NCBI RefSeq assembly: GCF_029544075.1 | Contig: NZ_JAJQJH010000002.1 | Coordinates: 186,001-250,000 of the forward strand | From: Chromohalobacter canadensis | GTDB taxonomy: Bacteria; Pseudomonadota; Gammaproteobacteria; Pseudomonadales; Halomonadaceae | Direction of reading: 5' to 3' | DNA length: 64,000 nt | In this document: one piece after another, positions 19,570-29,444 of the stretch | Layout: each line of letters opens with the position of its first letter | Position numbering within the stretch: position 1 is the first letter of the stretch | Notes under the pieces: generated by a model | Seen by the model: only the letters and a program-made list of their open reading frames with translations | Told to the model about the DNA's origin: nothing | The model's database searches: none | Program-made: the position numbers and the translations under genes

Positions 19570-20118
19570 ATGGCACACGACAGTTTCAGCGCTGGCCCAC
19601 ACTGGCTACCGGCCGCCGCCCAGCGCCCCCGCATGAGCCCCGCTTGGTGGCGCTGGGTGGCCTCGCGCGACTCGCTGACCGCGCGCCTGCGCGCCGCCAG
19701 CACACGGCCCTTCGGGGTACGGCTGCTCGCTCAGGGAATCAGCCGCCCCCGGCACGACGAGGCCCAAGCGCTTGAGCTCGACCCCCGAGCCCGTATCTGG
19801 CGGCGCGAAGTCATGCTGATGCTGGGCGAAACACCGTGGGTCGCGGCACGTTCGGTCGCCCCACTGGCATCGCTTCACGGCGCGCGACTACAGTCGCTGG
19901 GAACACGTTCGCTGGGCAGTTGGCTGTTTCGCCAACCCGGCCTCGAACGTGGCCCTATCGAGATCATTCGGTCACCGACACCCACGCTCGTGACGGCACA
20001 CGGTCGCGTCACGCCCTGGGGACGACGTTCGATCCTGCGCCTGGGGCGTACGTCGATTCTCGTACAGGAGTTCTTTCTCGATGCCATGACCGCTGACCTC
20101 GCGTTGCCATCGCGCTAA
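19570..20118 (+). CDS. ubiC: Chorismate lyase
   Basis: Splits chorismate into 4-hydroxybenzoate and pyruvate, the first committed step of ubiquinone synthesis. From the ATG at 19570 the protein has 182 residues; a much longer in-frame opening (19345) lies over the rubB start and is not supported. Family marks include WWRWVASRDSLTARLRA, RIWRREVMLML, GSWLFR and the late RRSILRLGRTSILVQEFFL with the catalytic-type Glu. It directly precedes ubiA, the next enzyme, with 83 bases between them. Confidence 0.9.
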   Translation: MAHDSFSAGPHWLPAAAQRPRMSPAWWRWVASRDSLTARLRAASTRPFGVRLLAQGISRPRHDEAQALELDPRARIWRREVMLMLGETPWVAARSVAPLASLHGARLQSLGTRSLGSWLFRQPGLERGPIEIIRSPTPTLVTAHGRVTPWGRRSILRLGRTSILVQEFFLDAMTADLALPSR

Positions 20119-20201
20119 GCTGGCTGTGCACGTTTTCATAGGCACGTTGCTTTTTCACAGACACATTGCTTTTCACAGCCACGTTGTTACAGGAGAGCCC
20201 G

Positions 20202-21095
20202 ATGTCCGCCGATTCATCCGACGCCACGCGCCCCACCGGCCTGGCCCGCGTGCCGGATTTCCTGCGCCTGACACGACTCGACCGCCCCATCGGCACCTGG
20301 CTGCTGATGTGGCCGACGTTGTGGGCGCTGTGGCTGGCGGCCGAGGGCATCCCCGAACGCGGTACGCTGCTGATCTTCGTCATCGGCGTGTACGTGATGC
20401 GTGCCGCCGGTTGCGTGGTCAACGACTACGCCGATCGCCATTTCGATGGGCACGTCAAGCGTACCCGCGACCGGCCACTGGCCACCGGACGCATCACCGA
20501 GAAAGAAGCCAAGGTGCTCTTCGCGGGCCTGGTGATCGTTGCCTTCGGCCTGGTCTGCCTGACCAATCTGCCAACCGTGCTGCTGTCCTTCGCGGCACTG
20601 GCCCTGGCGGCCACCTATCCGTTCATGAAGCGCTATACGCATTTCCCGCAGGTAGTGCTGGGGGCGGCTTTCTCTTGGGGTATTCCCATGGCCTTCATGG
20701 CCATTCAGCGCCAGGTACCGCTCGAGGCGTGGTTGCTACTGGCCGCCAACGTCGCCTGGACGGTGGCCTACGACACCGAATACGCCATCGTCGACCGCGA
20801 CGACGACCTCAAGGTAGGGATCAAGTCCACGGCGGTCCTGTTCGGCCGCGCCGACCGGCTGATAATCGGACTATTGCAGGGCGTAACCGTCGTGCTGCTC
20901 GCCTGTATCGGCCTGCGTTTGGCGCTGGGCGGTTTCTTCTGGCTGGGGCTGGCCGCCATGGTGGCAATCTTCGTCTATCAGCACTCTTTGATTCGTTATC
21001 GCGAACGCGATCCTTGCTTCCGCGCCTTCCTCAACAATCATTGGGCCGGGCTGGTGACCTTCGCGGGCATCGCCCTGTCGTTATGGCCTATGTGA
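20202..21095 (+). CDS. ubiA: 4-hydroxybenzoate polyprenyltransferase
   Basis: Inner-membrane enzyme that attaches the polyprenyl tail to 4-hydroxybenzoate in ubiquinone synthesis. The ATG at 20202 follows AGGAG by six bases and gives 297 residues. Both Mg-diphosphate motifs are visible: NDYADRHFD (about residues 71-79) and [12 protein letters not shown] (about 190-201). Several hydrophobic helices surround them. It acts on the product of the preceding ubiC. Confidence 0.96.
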   Translation: MSADSSDATRPTGLARVPDFLRLTRLDRPIGTWLLMWPTLWALWLAAEGIPERGTLLIFVIGVYVMRAAGCVVNDYADRHFDGHVKRTRDRPLATGRITEKEAKVLFAGLVIVAFGLVCLTNLPTVLLSFAALALAATYPFMKRYTHFPQVVLGAAFSWGIPMAFMAIQRQVPLEAWLLLAANVAWTVAYDTEYAIVDRDDDLKVGIKSTAVLFGRADRLIIGLLQGVTVVLLACIGLRLALGGFFWLGLAAMVAIFVYQHSLIRYRERDPCFRAFLNNHWAGLVTFAGIALSLWPM

Positions 21096-21123
21096 CGCTA
21101 TGAGCTATAGGTAAAGAGCACGA

Positions 21124-21157
21124 TTGTCACGAAGCTGTCACATTAGCGCGTTGTAAT
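21124..21157 (+). promoter_or_regulatory. Pho box and -10 upstream of phoB
   Basis: Two direct repeats, TTGTCAC at 21124-21130 and CTGTCAC at 21135-21141, are spaced 11 bases start to start, the arrangement bound by PhoB. Ten bases later stands TGTAAT (21152-21157), at the usual distance for the -10 of a PhoB-dependent promoter. This predicts autoactivation of phoB-phoR in low phosphate. Confidence 0.88.
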
Positions 21158-21219
21158 CGTCATGCTGATGTCATTCATGAGTGATTCGCTTCATCGCGAT
21201 CCGCAAGAGGCCCACGCCC

Positions 21220-21909
21220 ATGACCGCCAAGACCGTGCTCATCGTCGATGACGAGGCGTCCATCCGCGAAATGATCGCGGTGGCGCTGGAAATGGCCGAC
21301 TACCGCGTGCTGGAAGCCGACAATGCCCAGACGGCGCACGCCATGGTGGTCGACGACCAGCCCGATCTATTGCTGCTGGATTGGATGATGCCCGGCACCA
21401 GCGGCATCGAACTGGCACGGCGTCTCAAGCGCGATACCGCCACCGCCGAGCTGCCGATCATCCTGCTCACCGCCAAGAGCGAGGAAGACAACAAGATTCA
21501 GGGGCTGGAAGCCGGCGCCGATGACTACATCACCAAGCCGTTCTCGCCGCGGGAACTGGTGGCACGCCTCAAGGCCGTGCTACGACGCGCCACGCCCACC
21601 GGGGTCGAGGATACGGTGGAAATCGACGGCTTGCGTCTCGACCCCGTCAGCCACCGGGTCAGCGCCAATGGCGAGGCACTGGACGTGGGCCCCACTGAGT
21701 ATCGGCTCCTGCAGTTCTTCATGACGCATCAGGAGCGTGCCTACACCCGTAGCCAGTTGCTCGACCAAGTCTGGGGTGGCAATGTCTACGTCGAGGAGCG
21801 CACCGTCGACGTACATATTCGCCGCCTGCGCAAGGCGCTCGGCGATGACCACCAACACCTCATCCAGACGGTACGCGGCACCGGTTATCGCTTCTCCACC
21901 AAGGAGTAG
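21220..21909 (+). CDS. phoB: Phosphate regulon response regulator PhoB
   Basis: DNA-binding response regulator that activates phosphate-starvation genes when phosphorylated by PhoR. The ATG at 21220 has AAGAGG upstream and gives 229 residues, the E. coli length; the earlier GTG at 21181 is in frame but unlikely. The receiver domain shows the acidic pair in IVDDEAS, the phospho-acceptor Asp in LLLLDWMMPGTSG and the Lys in DDYITKPFSPREL. The C-terminal winged helix ends TVRGTGYRFST. A Pho box lies upstream. Confidence 0.97.
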   Translation: MTAKTVLIVDDEASIREMIAVALEMADYRVLEADNAQTAHAMVVDDQPDLLLLDWMMPGTSGIELARRLKRDTATAELPIILLTAKSEEDNKIQGLEAGADDYITKPFSPRELVARLKAVLRRATPTGVEDTVEIDGLRLDPVSHRVSANGEALDVGPTEYRLLQFFMTHQERAYTRSQLLDQVWGGNVYVEERTVDVHIRRLRKALGDDHQHLIQTVRGTGYRFSTKE

Positions 21910-21914
21910 CGCAC

Positions 21915-23237
<1,323 letters not shown>

Positions 23238-23295
23238 CCCTCAGCGTGGCATCCCTCTGGGAAGGATCTCCAAAGCTGATGGCTCAGCTAGATAG

Positions 23296-23327
23296 AAAAA
23301 AGAGTGTCCACGCGAATGTGGACACTC
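23296..23327 (-). terminator. Intrinsic terminator of the hsp20 genes
   Basis: On the minus strand a perfect 10-bp stem (GAGTGTCCAC / GTGGACACTC, 23302-23311 with 23318-23327) with a 6-base loop is followed by six T residues (23301-23296). It lies 69 bases past the hsp20 stop. The plus strand lacks a T-tract after the stem, so it acts mainly against the minus-strand transcript. Confidence 0.9.
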
Positions 23328-23395
23328 ACCACGTAAAGCCCGCCAAGAAGAGCAACTCTTCAGGTTCGACGTTAACTATCTAATGACGCTCCCAC

Positions 23396-23794
23396 TCATG
23401 CTGCCTGCACGTCGATACGTCGAGTGCGGTGGCTATCTTTCTTGGGTAGCGTCAGCGTCAAGACGCCATTGTCGATAGTGGCCGTAATGGCATCGCCATC
23501 TATCTCGTGGCTGAGATTGAAACGCCGTGCGAATCGTTGTCCGCGGACTTCGGCATGCAATGCGCTCAGCCCTTCCGGCATGTTCAAGGCTATGTCGCCT
23601 TCCAGGCTCAGCACGTTGTTGTCGATTTCCACTGTAAGCGACTCGTGCGTCACACCGGGCATATCCGCTACCAGCTTGAGAACGTCGGACTCCTCGACGA
23701 TATCCACCGCCGGTAGCAGAGTGTCCTGTGAACGCTTTTCCTGATCACGCTGTTGGAGCGGAGAGTGAGAGGATGAACGAACGACGTTATTCAT
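23396..23794 (-). CDS. Small heat-shock protein (Hsp20/alpha-crystallin)
   Basis: ATP-independent holdase that keeps unfolding proteins soluble. The ATG at 23794 follows AGGAGG and gives 132 residues; the much longer in-frame opening runs through the neighbouring hsp20 gene. The alpha-crystallin core is visible (VDIVEESDVLKLVADMPGV, VLSLEGDI, FARRFNLSHEID, ATIDNGVLTLTLPKK). The tail carries the Ile-x-Val anchor in RRIDVQAA. It follows a second hsp20 gene by 37 bases and shares its promoter and terminator. Confidence 0.95.
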   Translation of the reverse strand: MNNVVRSSSHSPLQQRDQEKRSQDTLLPAVDIVEESDVLKLVADMPGVTHESLTVEIDNNVLSLEGDIALNMPEGLSALHAEVRGQRFARRFNLSHEIDGDAITATIDNGVLTLTLPKKDSHRTRRIDVQAA

Positions 23795-23831
23795 GGTGCA
23801 TACCTCCTTGATCCAAGAGGACCGATGTCCT

Positions 23832-24293
23832 TCAAGCCGCCTTGACTTCGATACGTCGCGGCTTGAGTTCCTCTCGCTTGGGCAACACGATCTCGAAGAC
23901 ACCATGGGCATGGCACGCCTCGGCACGCTCGGCGTCAAGGCCATCCGGCAATGCGACCGCACGCACGAACTCGCCACTGGCGCGCTCGCGACGAAAGACC
24001 GGACGCGCACTGCCATCTTCGTTACTGGCTATCGAAGAATCGCGCCGACCACGCAAGGTCAGAACGTTATCCTGAACATCGATGGTCAACTCCGACGGCG
24101 ACAGCCCTGCGGCAAATACGTATACCCGCACCGCGTCGTCGCTTCGCGCCACATTGATCATCGGGAAACTCCCATGTGGCACCGCGCGAAGGTCCATCGC
24201 GTTGCCGTCATGCAAGAAGCCATCCAGCAGTTGACGGAACCAGTCCAATTGCTGGGGTGATCCCGTCTCGAAACGCTTGATATCGTCGAACAT
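23832..24293 (-). CDS. Small heat-shock protein (Hsp20/alpha-crystallin)
   Basis: First gene of a tandem hsp20 pair. The ATG at 24293, eight bases after AGGAGG, gives 153 residues; a GTG three codons earlier overlaps that ribosome site and is unlikely. Core strands are PMINVARSDDAVRVYVFAAG, NVLTLRGRRD, FVRAVALPDGLD and HGVFEIVLPKRE, and the tail ends RRIEVKAA with the Ile-x-Val motif. The protein differs clearly from its neighbour, so the two may form mixed oligomers, as IbpA and IbpB do (analogy only). Confidence 0.95.
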   Translation of the reverse strand: MFDDIKRFETGSPQQLDWFRQLLDGFLHDGNAMDLRAVPHGSFPMINVARSDDAVRVYVFAAGLSPSELTIDVQDNVLTLRGRRDSSIASNEDGSARPVFRRERASGEFVRAVALPDGLDAERAEACHAHGVFEIVLPKREELKPRRIEVKAA

Positions 24294-24371
24294 AGCGAAC
24301 ACCTCCTACATTAGACAGACTCCCGAGAGAGAGACCGCCACGTCGAAGATGCAGTACCTCTCTCAGTGGCG

Positions 24372-24400
24372 AATATAGGAACGGCCAAGCGATTTTCAAG
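24372..24400 (-). promoter_or_regulatory. Sigma-32-like heat-shock promoter
   Basis: On the minus strand CTTGAA (24400-24395) is followed after 15 bases by CCTATATT (24379-24372). This resembles the sigma-32 consensus CTTGAAA with CCCCATnT at 13-17 bases. It lies about 80 bases before the first hsp20 start and has no competing gene between. Confidence 0.65.
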
Positions 24401-24489
24401 GCTATCGAGCACTCATTTTCCGAGTGTCGATGCCCATGTGGACAAGTCGGCGTTGCACGCAGGGAAAAGCGGACAAGCAGGTGGGGAAG

Positions 24490-25248
24490 TCAGCCGTTGG
24501 CCACGCGCCGTGGCGGTTGCGCCTCGGGCTTCTCGCGGCACGCCAGCGGACAGTTGCCGCAATAGCCGAGCCCGGGAAGAAGGTAGCGGATACAACAGAC
24601 GCGCCGGATGGGTTCGATGTCGCCATCGGCGTTTTCACGCTGACGAACGGGTTGGAAAAGTGGATTGCGCTGGCCGTCGGCCAACTCGCGCAGAGTCATC
24701 CAGCGTTCGCCGAGCTCCGCTCCACGCTGGGCCTCCGGCAAAGTGTGCAACTGGCGCACGAGATAGTCGACGTATTGCCCCAGGTTACTCCACAGAGCAC
24801 GCGGCGCGATGCCGCTGTGATGCGCCATGCAGGTGATGGCGGGGCCCCAGGTGTCGTGTATCAGCGGCAAAAAGCGCGCTTCTGCTCGAGTGTCGGCCAG
24901 AGGCGCGGACGCATCCTCGACCACCAGGGCATCGATGAGCATGTCTTCGCCGAGCACGACCCCGAGCCGCGACAGATCGAGCGGCAGCTGCCGATCCGCC
25001 AGCAGGTTGTGCGCCATACCCGTGTACGTCGTCAGGGCCAGGAAATACTTCGACCAGAGCGACATTACGGCACGGCAGTCGCCATGCTGATGTTCGGCGC
25101 CATAGCGTTGGATCACGTGCGCCATGCCACGCCGGGAAAACAGATCTTGCGCCCGCCAGGCCGTCTTGGGCGCCTGGTCCCAGGTCATCAGCTTGCGATC
25201 CATCCCCTTCAAAGGGCCGGCATAAAGCCGGGTAAGCGACACCGACAT
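24490..25248 (-). CDS. FhuF-like siderophore-iron reductase
   Basis: Predicted cytoplasmic [2Fe-2S] protein that reduces ferric siderophores to release iron. From the ATG at 25248 (AGGAAA upstream) it has 252 residues (E. coli FhuF 262); a GTG at 25326 would add 26. The diagnostic C-terminal motif Cys-Cys-x10-Cys-x2-Cys is present (C218, C219, C230, C233 in CCIRYLLPGLGYCGNC). It sits just downstream of a siderophore receptor on the same strand, which supports the role. Confidence 0.87.
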   Translation of the reverse strand: MSVSLTRLYAGPLKGMDRKLMTWDQAPKTAWRAQDLFSRRGMAHVIQRYGAEHQHGDCRAVMSLWSKYFLALTTYTGMAHNLLADRQLPLDLSRLGVVLGEDMLIDALVVEDASAPLADTRAEARFLPLIHDTWGPAITCMAHHSGIAPRALWSNLGQYVDYLVRQLHTLPEAQRGAELGERWMTLRELADGQRNPLFQPVRQRENADGDIEPIRRVCCIRYLLPGLGYCGNCPLACREKPEAQPPRRVANG

Positions 25249-25386
25249 CGAAAGCGTTTCCTGTGGCGAGGCCGAAATGGGTGGCGTGGGCCATGACCCA
25301 CGCCAGGCAGCGTAAATGAAAACCACTCGCGACTCAATCGCGCCAAGATCTTGCCGGCGAAGCCGTCGAGCGATGGCTTGCAGGGT

Positions 25387-27507
25387 CTAGAAGTCGTAGG
25401 TCAGGCTCGCGCGCACATTCCGTTCCGCTCCGAAGTAGCAATATTCAAGCGAGTTGCATGACGCTACGTATTCCTTGTCGAGCAAGTTACCTACGTTGAG
25501 GCGTACCTGCATGCCCGGCATGCCCATCTGGCTCATGTCATAACCCAACATGGCATCGACTAGCGTGTAGTCGGGAACTTGCTCGGTGTTGGCGCGGTCC
25601 GCTTGGATATCGGCGTAGTAGCGCACCCCGAGACCGGCATCCAACCCCGTGAGACTCTCGCCCTGGAAGGCATAGTGGCCCCATAGGCTGGCTTGATGGC
25701 GCGGGGCGTAAATGGCATGACTGCCTTCTTCGCTGTCTACGTCGCTCTTGGTGTAGGTAATGTCGGTGTAGCTATAAGCGGCCTGCAAGCGCAGTCCTTC
25801 GGTCAATTGCTTACGAGCTTCCAGCTCCAGACCTTGGGACTCGATCTCGCCAATGGAGCGGTAAGGATCGGTTGGCTGCTCCTTGGTGGCGACATTTTCC
25901 TGGGTGATGCGGAACAGCGAGAGACTGTAGCGATCCTCGGTTCCCGGGGGCTGGTATTTGAGGCCAGTTTCCCACTGCTCGCCTTCCATTGGCTCCAGCA
26001 CATCGCCATCGGTATCCACAAAGCTGGTCGGTGTGAAGGCCGTGTTGTAGCTGACGTAGGGCGCGACACCGTTGTCAAACAGGTACAACAGTCCCGCGCG
26101 ACCGCTGAAATAGGTTTCGTCGAGCGTATCCTCATGGTCAGCCAGCTTTTGCTCGTTGGTGATCGAGACCCAGTCGTAGCGGCCCCCGAGCGTGAGACGC
26201 CAGCGATCGAAGGCCATCTGGTCCTGTAGATATGCCCCGGTCTGGGTCAGCTCGTGACGTTCGTCGTTGGTCACCGCAATATCCCCTACAGGGTCGGCCC
26301 CATACTGCGGGTCGAAGGCATCAAGAGACGGGAAGGCGCCCGACGTCCACACCACGTCGTTCTCGCGATTCTGATAATCGACGCCGACCAGCAGGGTATG
26401 ATCGATGAAGCCGCTCGAGAATTCGCCCTCGAGCTGGTTATCGACCGTCCAGGCCTCGAGCGACTCTCGTCCCCCCGAGTAGTAGCGAACCAACTCGTTG
26501 GAATCAGGCGATGTCCATCCGTAGCCATAGACTTGGTTCAGGGTAGTGTCCGAGTTCAGGTAACGCAGCTTCTGGCGCGCGGTCCAAGCATCATTGAAGC
26601 GATGCTCAAGGCTGTAGCCGAACATGCGCTGGGTACGCTCGAACTTGTCGTAATCGTCCTCGCCATCGAAGAAGTTGTTGCTGATCTTCTGGCCATTGTG
26701 GCTTTCCACCGCTCCCTCATAGGGCACGCCGGAGTGATAGCCGCCTTCCGGATCCTTTTGCAGATAGGCCATGAACGACAGCGTCGTGTCGTCAGTGACA
26801 TCCCAGGTCACCGAGGGTGCGATGGCGTAGCGTTCCTCTTCGACCGAGTCGAACTGGGTGTCCGCGCCACTTGCCAAACCCACCACGCGATAGGCGGCAC
26901 GTCGCTCATCATCCAGTGGCCCCGTGACATCGAACGCCGCGCTGCGCTGGCTGTTGTTGCCCACGCCAAAGCGCAGCTGCCGGTGTGTCTCGAATTGCGG
27001 TTGCTTGCTGGTCAGCGCTACCAGGCCCCCGGGAGACGAGCGTCCGTAAAGCACCGAGGCCGGCCCCTTGACGATTTCAACGTTCTCCAGGAAATACGGA
27101 TCGATCACCATCGAGCTGTAACCGTTGGTATCGCCCATGACCTTGAGACCATCGAGATAGGTATTGCTCAAGCTGCCGTCGGAGAACCCTCGCATGACCA
27201 GGTAATCGTAGCGGTTGGAGGCACCGACCTGGTTGGTGTAAACCCCCGACGTATATTGCGCGGCTTCCCTGAGCGTGCGGGTGCCACGCTCATCCATCTC
27301 GTCGCGGTCGACGCGCGAGACAGACTGCGGGGTTTCGACAATCGGCGTCTGCGTCTTGGTGGCGGCCTGTCCTGACACTGTCACCGTGGATAGATCCACA
27401 GCACCGCCGTCTTCGCTTTCGGATTGAGCCCACGTCGTCGTGGGCATGAACAAGACGCCCGCCAGGAACGCGCAGGAAAACCAGTGGGGATGCAATGTGC
27501 GACTCAT
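25387..27507 (-). CDS. TonB-dependent siderophore receptor, FhuA/FoxA type
   Basis: Outer-membrane receptor for a ferric siderophore, probably a hydroxamate judging from its FhuA-like tail and FhuF-like neighbour. The 706-residue precursor has a signal peptide ending TWA (cleavage near residue 27), a TonB-box-like STVTVSG near 40, a plug domain (ETPQSVSRVDRDEM, GFSDGSLSNTYLDG, EIVKGPASVLYGRSSPGGLV) and a 22-strand barrel ending in the sorting Phe (ASLTYDF). The pair of late Cys residues around NSLEYC is typical of FhuA relatives. A Fur-like site lies upstream. Confidence 0.94.
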   Translation of the reverse strand: MSRTLHPHWFSCAFLAGVLFMPTTTWAQSESEDGGAVDLSTVTVSGQAATKTQTPIVETPQSVSRVDRDEMDERGTRTLREAAQYTSGVYTNQVGASNRYDYLVMRGFSDGSLSNTYLDGLKVMGDTNGYSSMVIDPYFLENVEIVKGPASVLYGRSSPGGLVALTSKQPQFETHRQLRFGVGNNSQRSAAFDVTGPLDDERRAAYRVVGLASGADTQFDSVEEERYAIAPSVTWDVTDDTTLSFMAYLQKDPEGGYHSGVPYEGAVESHNGQKISNNFFDGEDDYDKFERTQRMFGYSLEHRFNDAWTARQKLRYLNSDTTLNQVYGYGWTSPDSNELVRYYSGGRESLEAWTVDNQLEGEFSSGFIDHTLLVGVDYQNRENDVVWTSGAFPSLDAFDPQYGADPVGDIAVTNDERHELTQTGAYLQDQMAFDRWRLTLGGRYDWVSITNEQKLADHEDTLDETYFSGRAGLLYLFDNGVAPYVSYNTAFTPTSFVDTDGDVLEPMEGEQWETGLKYQPPGTEDRYSLSLFRITQENVATKEQPTDPYRSIGEIESQGLELEARKQLTEGLRLQAAYSYTDITYTKSDVDSEEGSHAIYAPRHQASLWGHYAFQGESLTGLDAGLGVRYYADIQADRANTEQVPDYTLVDAMLGYDMSQMGMPGMQVRLNVGNLLDKEYVASCNSLEYCYFGAERNVRASLTYDF

Positions 27508-27564
27508 GAAAACGGCTCCTCGCTCTCGTCTTCGGGTCGAGGTCGACCCGTTTCTTATGGAGAG

Positions 27565-27579
27565 TGAGAATTATTAACT
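27565..27579 (-). promoter_or_regulatory. Fur-box-like site before the siderophore receptor
   Basis: TGAGAATTATTAACT matches the 7-1-7 Fur consensus TGATAATnATTATCA at 11 of 14 positions. It lies 58 bases upstream of the receptor start, within the 157-base gap between the receptor and the AraC-type regulator. Iron repression of the receptor is the natural prediction. Confidence 0.6.
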
Positions 27580-27664
27580 TTTAAGAGTCGTTCTGCTTAT
27601 GATCAACGCCGAAAAACCTATGCACGACGCTGCAAGCGATCTCGCGAAGGAACTTCTTTCCTCA

Positions 27665-28687
27665 TCAAGGAGTATGCACGACACCCGTCAAGGAGAGACG
27701 CTGGTGTAACGCACGCGGTGATAGGCCATAACGCTGCTTGAAGGCGGTGGCGAAGTTGCTGGCATGCCGATAGCCGACGCGCGTTGCCACGTACTGCACG
27801 CTGTAGCCTTCCCGGAGCAGGTCATGTGCCATCTCGAGGCGGCGTTGACGCAAGTACTCGAAGACCGACTGGCCGTACGCCTGACGGAACTTTTCACGTA
27901 ATACGCTGGGGCTCATGCAGGCCAGTTGCGCCAGGGAGTCGAGGCCATGCGAGACGTCGGGATGATCGTGCAGGCACTCACGCACGCGTGCCAGGTGATG
28001 GCGGTCACGTACGCCCAAGTGATCCATCTGCCCAGTCGGGGCGTTTTCCTTGGCCGCCAGCCCATGCGCCATCAATTGCAGCCCCAGCCCCTCGCCGAGC
28101 AACGTGTGCGAGGTGCCCGCCCCCGGGGCGTTCAGCCACTGTTCGAGCGATGACAGCAGGCCCTCGGGAAGCGCCAACCGCCAGGCACCACCCGTCGCCG
28201 AGGTCAGCAATTCGGTAAGAGGCTCGGCCAGTCGGCTCTGGGCGGTGCGTGCATCGTCGAGCAGCGTCAAATTGATCGCGCGCAGCCGCTGGCCGCCCAT
28301 GTGACGCGCACTCAACGGACAGCTACCGTCATTGGACAACATCACACCTTCGCGTGGCGACAGCGTGATGCGCTTCTCGCCATGCATCAGCTCGGCCTGT
28401 CCTTCGAGCATGACGATGATCGACACATGCGCCGGTGCATCCGCCAACGCGTGGGTTTCATAGGTGTGATGAATCGTGAGTCGCGAGCCGACGAGGCTGA
28501 TGCCCAGATCTGGACGACATTCGTCGACCCAACCCTCGGCCACGGGGGTGGACGCGGCGTCGTTGCGGGTCAAGGAGGGAAAGCGGTGATACAAACGATA
28601 ACGGCGCTCGAAAGCGCCGAAATCTGCCATGGTCAGGCACTGGGCCGGCTCTGAGACATCGTTTGCCATGCCTGTCGCCGGGCCCAT
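27665..28687 (-). CDS. PchR-like AraC family regulator of siderophore uptake
   Basis: Predicted transcription activator of 340 residues, with GGGAG six bases before the ATG. A cupin-like sensor region (VSIIVMLEGQAELMHGEKRITL) is followed by a C-terminal AraC domain with both helix-turn-helices (GLDSLAQLACMSPSVLREKFRQ and VATRVGYRHASNFATAFKQRYG). It resembles PchR-type regulators that sense ferric siderophore and activate the matching receptor, and it lies just upstream of such a receptor in the same direction. Confidence 0.87.
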   Translation of the reverse strand: MGPATGMANDVSEPAQCLTMADFGAFERRYRLYHRFPSLTRNDAASTPVAEGWVDECRPDLGISLVGSRLTIHHTYETHALADAPAHVSIIVMLEGQAELMHGEKRITLSPREGVMLSNDGSCPLSARHMGGQRLRAINLTLLDDARTAQSRLAEPLTELLTSATGGAWRLALPEGLLSSLEQWLNAPGAGTSHTLLGEGLGLQLMAHGLAAKENAPTGQMDHLGVRDRHHLARVRECLHDHPDVSHGLDSLAQLACMSPSVLREKFRQAYGQSVFEYLRQRRLEMAHDLLREGYSVQYVATRVGYRHASNFATAFKQRYGLSPRALHQRLSLTGVVHTP

Positions 28688-28705
28688 GACATACTCCCGA
28701 TAGGC

Positions 28706-29317
28706 TTACGCAGTGGCTTCGGCGTAACGACGCGCCACTTCGTCCCAATCGACGACCTCGAAGAAGGCCTTGATGTACTCGGGACGCTTGTTCTGATACT
28801 TGAGGTAATAGGCGTGTTCCCACACGTCCAGCCCCAGAATCGGCGTGTTGCCGTGCATCAGCGGGCTATCCTGGTTGAGCGTGTTTTCCACGACCAGACG
28901 CTTGGCAGGCGTGACGGACAGCCAAGCCCAGCCACTGCCAAAGCGCTTGACGGCAGCTTGCGTGAAGGCTTCACGGAACGCTTCGTCACCGCCCAGCTCG
29001 CTTTCGATGGCTGAGGCCAGATCGCCCTTGGCCTTGCCTCCACCCTGCGGCGACATGACCGTCCAGAACAGAGAATGGTTGGCATGTCCGCCACCATTGT
29101 TGATCACTGCCTGACGCTTGGCTTCAGGAACGCGCTCGATTTCGCCCATCAGGGTCTCGACCGGCAGCGATTCGAGATCCGTGCCTTCCAGAGCGGCGTT
29201 CAGATTGTTGACGTAGGTCTGATGGTGACGGCTGTGATGGATCTCCATGGTGAGCGCATCGATATGCGGTTCCAAGGCATCATAAGCATAGGGTAACGTC
29301 GGTAGTTGATGCGCCAC
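28706..29317 (-). CDS. sodA: Superoxide dismutase, Mn type
   Basis: Dismutates superoxide to peroxide and oxygen in the cytoplasm. I place the start at GTG 29317, seven bases after AGGAGG, giving 203 residues beginning [20 protein letters not shown]; the longer in-frame opening at 29368 has no support. Metal ligands are visible as His27, His81 (in [11 protein letters not shown]) and the Asp and His of LDVWEHAYY. The [11 protein letters not shown] and QGGG segments are of Mn-enzyme type rather than Fe type. Its position in an iron-acquisition block fits Mn-SOD use when iron is scarce. Confidence 0.95.
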   Translation of the reverse strand: MAHQLPTLPYAYDALEPHIDALTMEIHHSRHHQTYVNNLNAALEGTDLESLPVETLMGEIERVPEAKRQAVINNGGGHANHSLFWTVMSPQGGGKAKGDLASAIESELGGDEAFREAFTQAAVKRFGSGWAWLSVTPAKRLVVENTLNQDSPLMHGNTPILGLDVWEHAYYLKYQNKRPEYIKAFFEVVDWDEVARRYAEATA

Positions 29318-29393
29318 GACATACCTCCTTGTCAATCTATCGTCGAATGTCGAGCCTTGGTGCAACATGGCACCAACGGCACGTTGTACCTAA

Positions 29394-29408
29394 CAATAAT
29401 AGTTTTCA
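29394..29408 (-). promoter_or_regulatory. Possible Fur box upstream of sodA
   Basis: On the minus strand TGAAAACTATTATTG matches the 7-1-7 Fur consensus at 10 of 14 positions. It is 76 bases before the sodA GTG start and suggests iron repression of sodA, known in other gammaproteobacteria. The match is partial. Confidence 0.4.
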
Positions 29409-29444
29409 TTGCAGGTTTGTCAATTACTTAGCCGCTTCGTGGGG

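Noticed and set aside
23302-23327. Terminator of phoR on the plus strand
   Set aside because: The stem is not followed by T on the plus strand; the six-T run lies on the minus side, so it belongs to the hsp20 genes.
26254-27375. 373-codon plus-strand frame opposite the siderophore receptor
   Set aside because: Antisense shadow without ribosome site; the receptor is unmistakable on the other strand.
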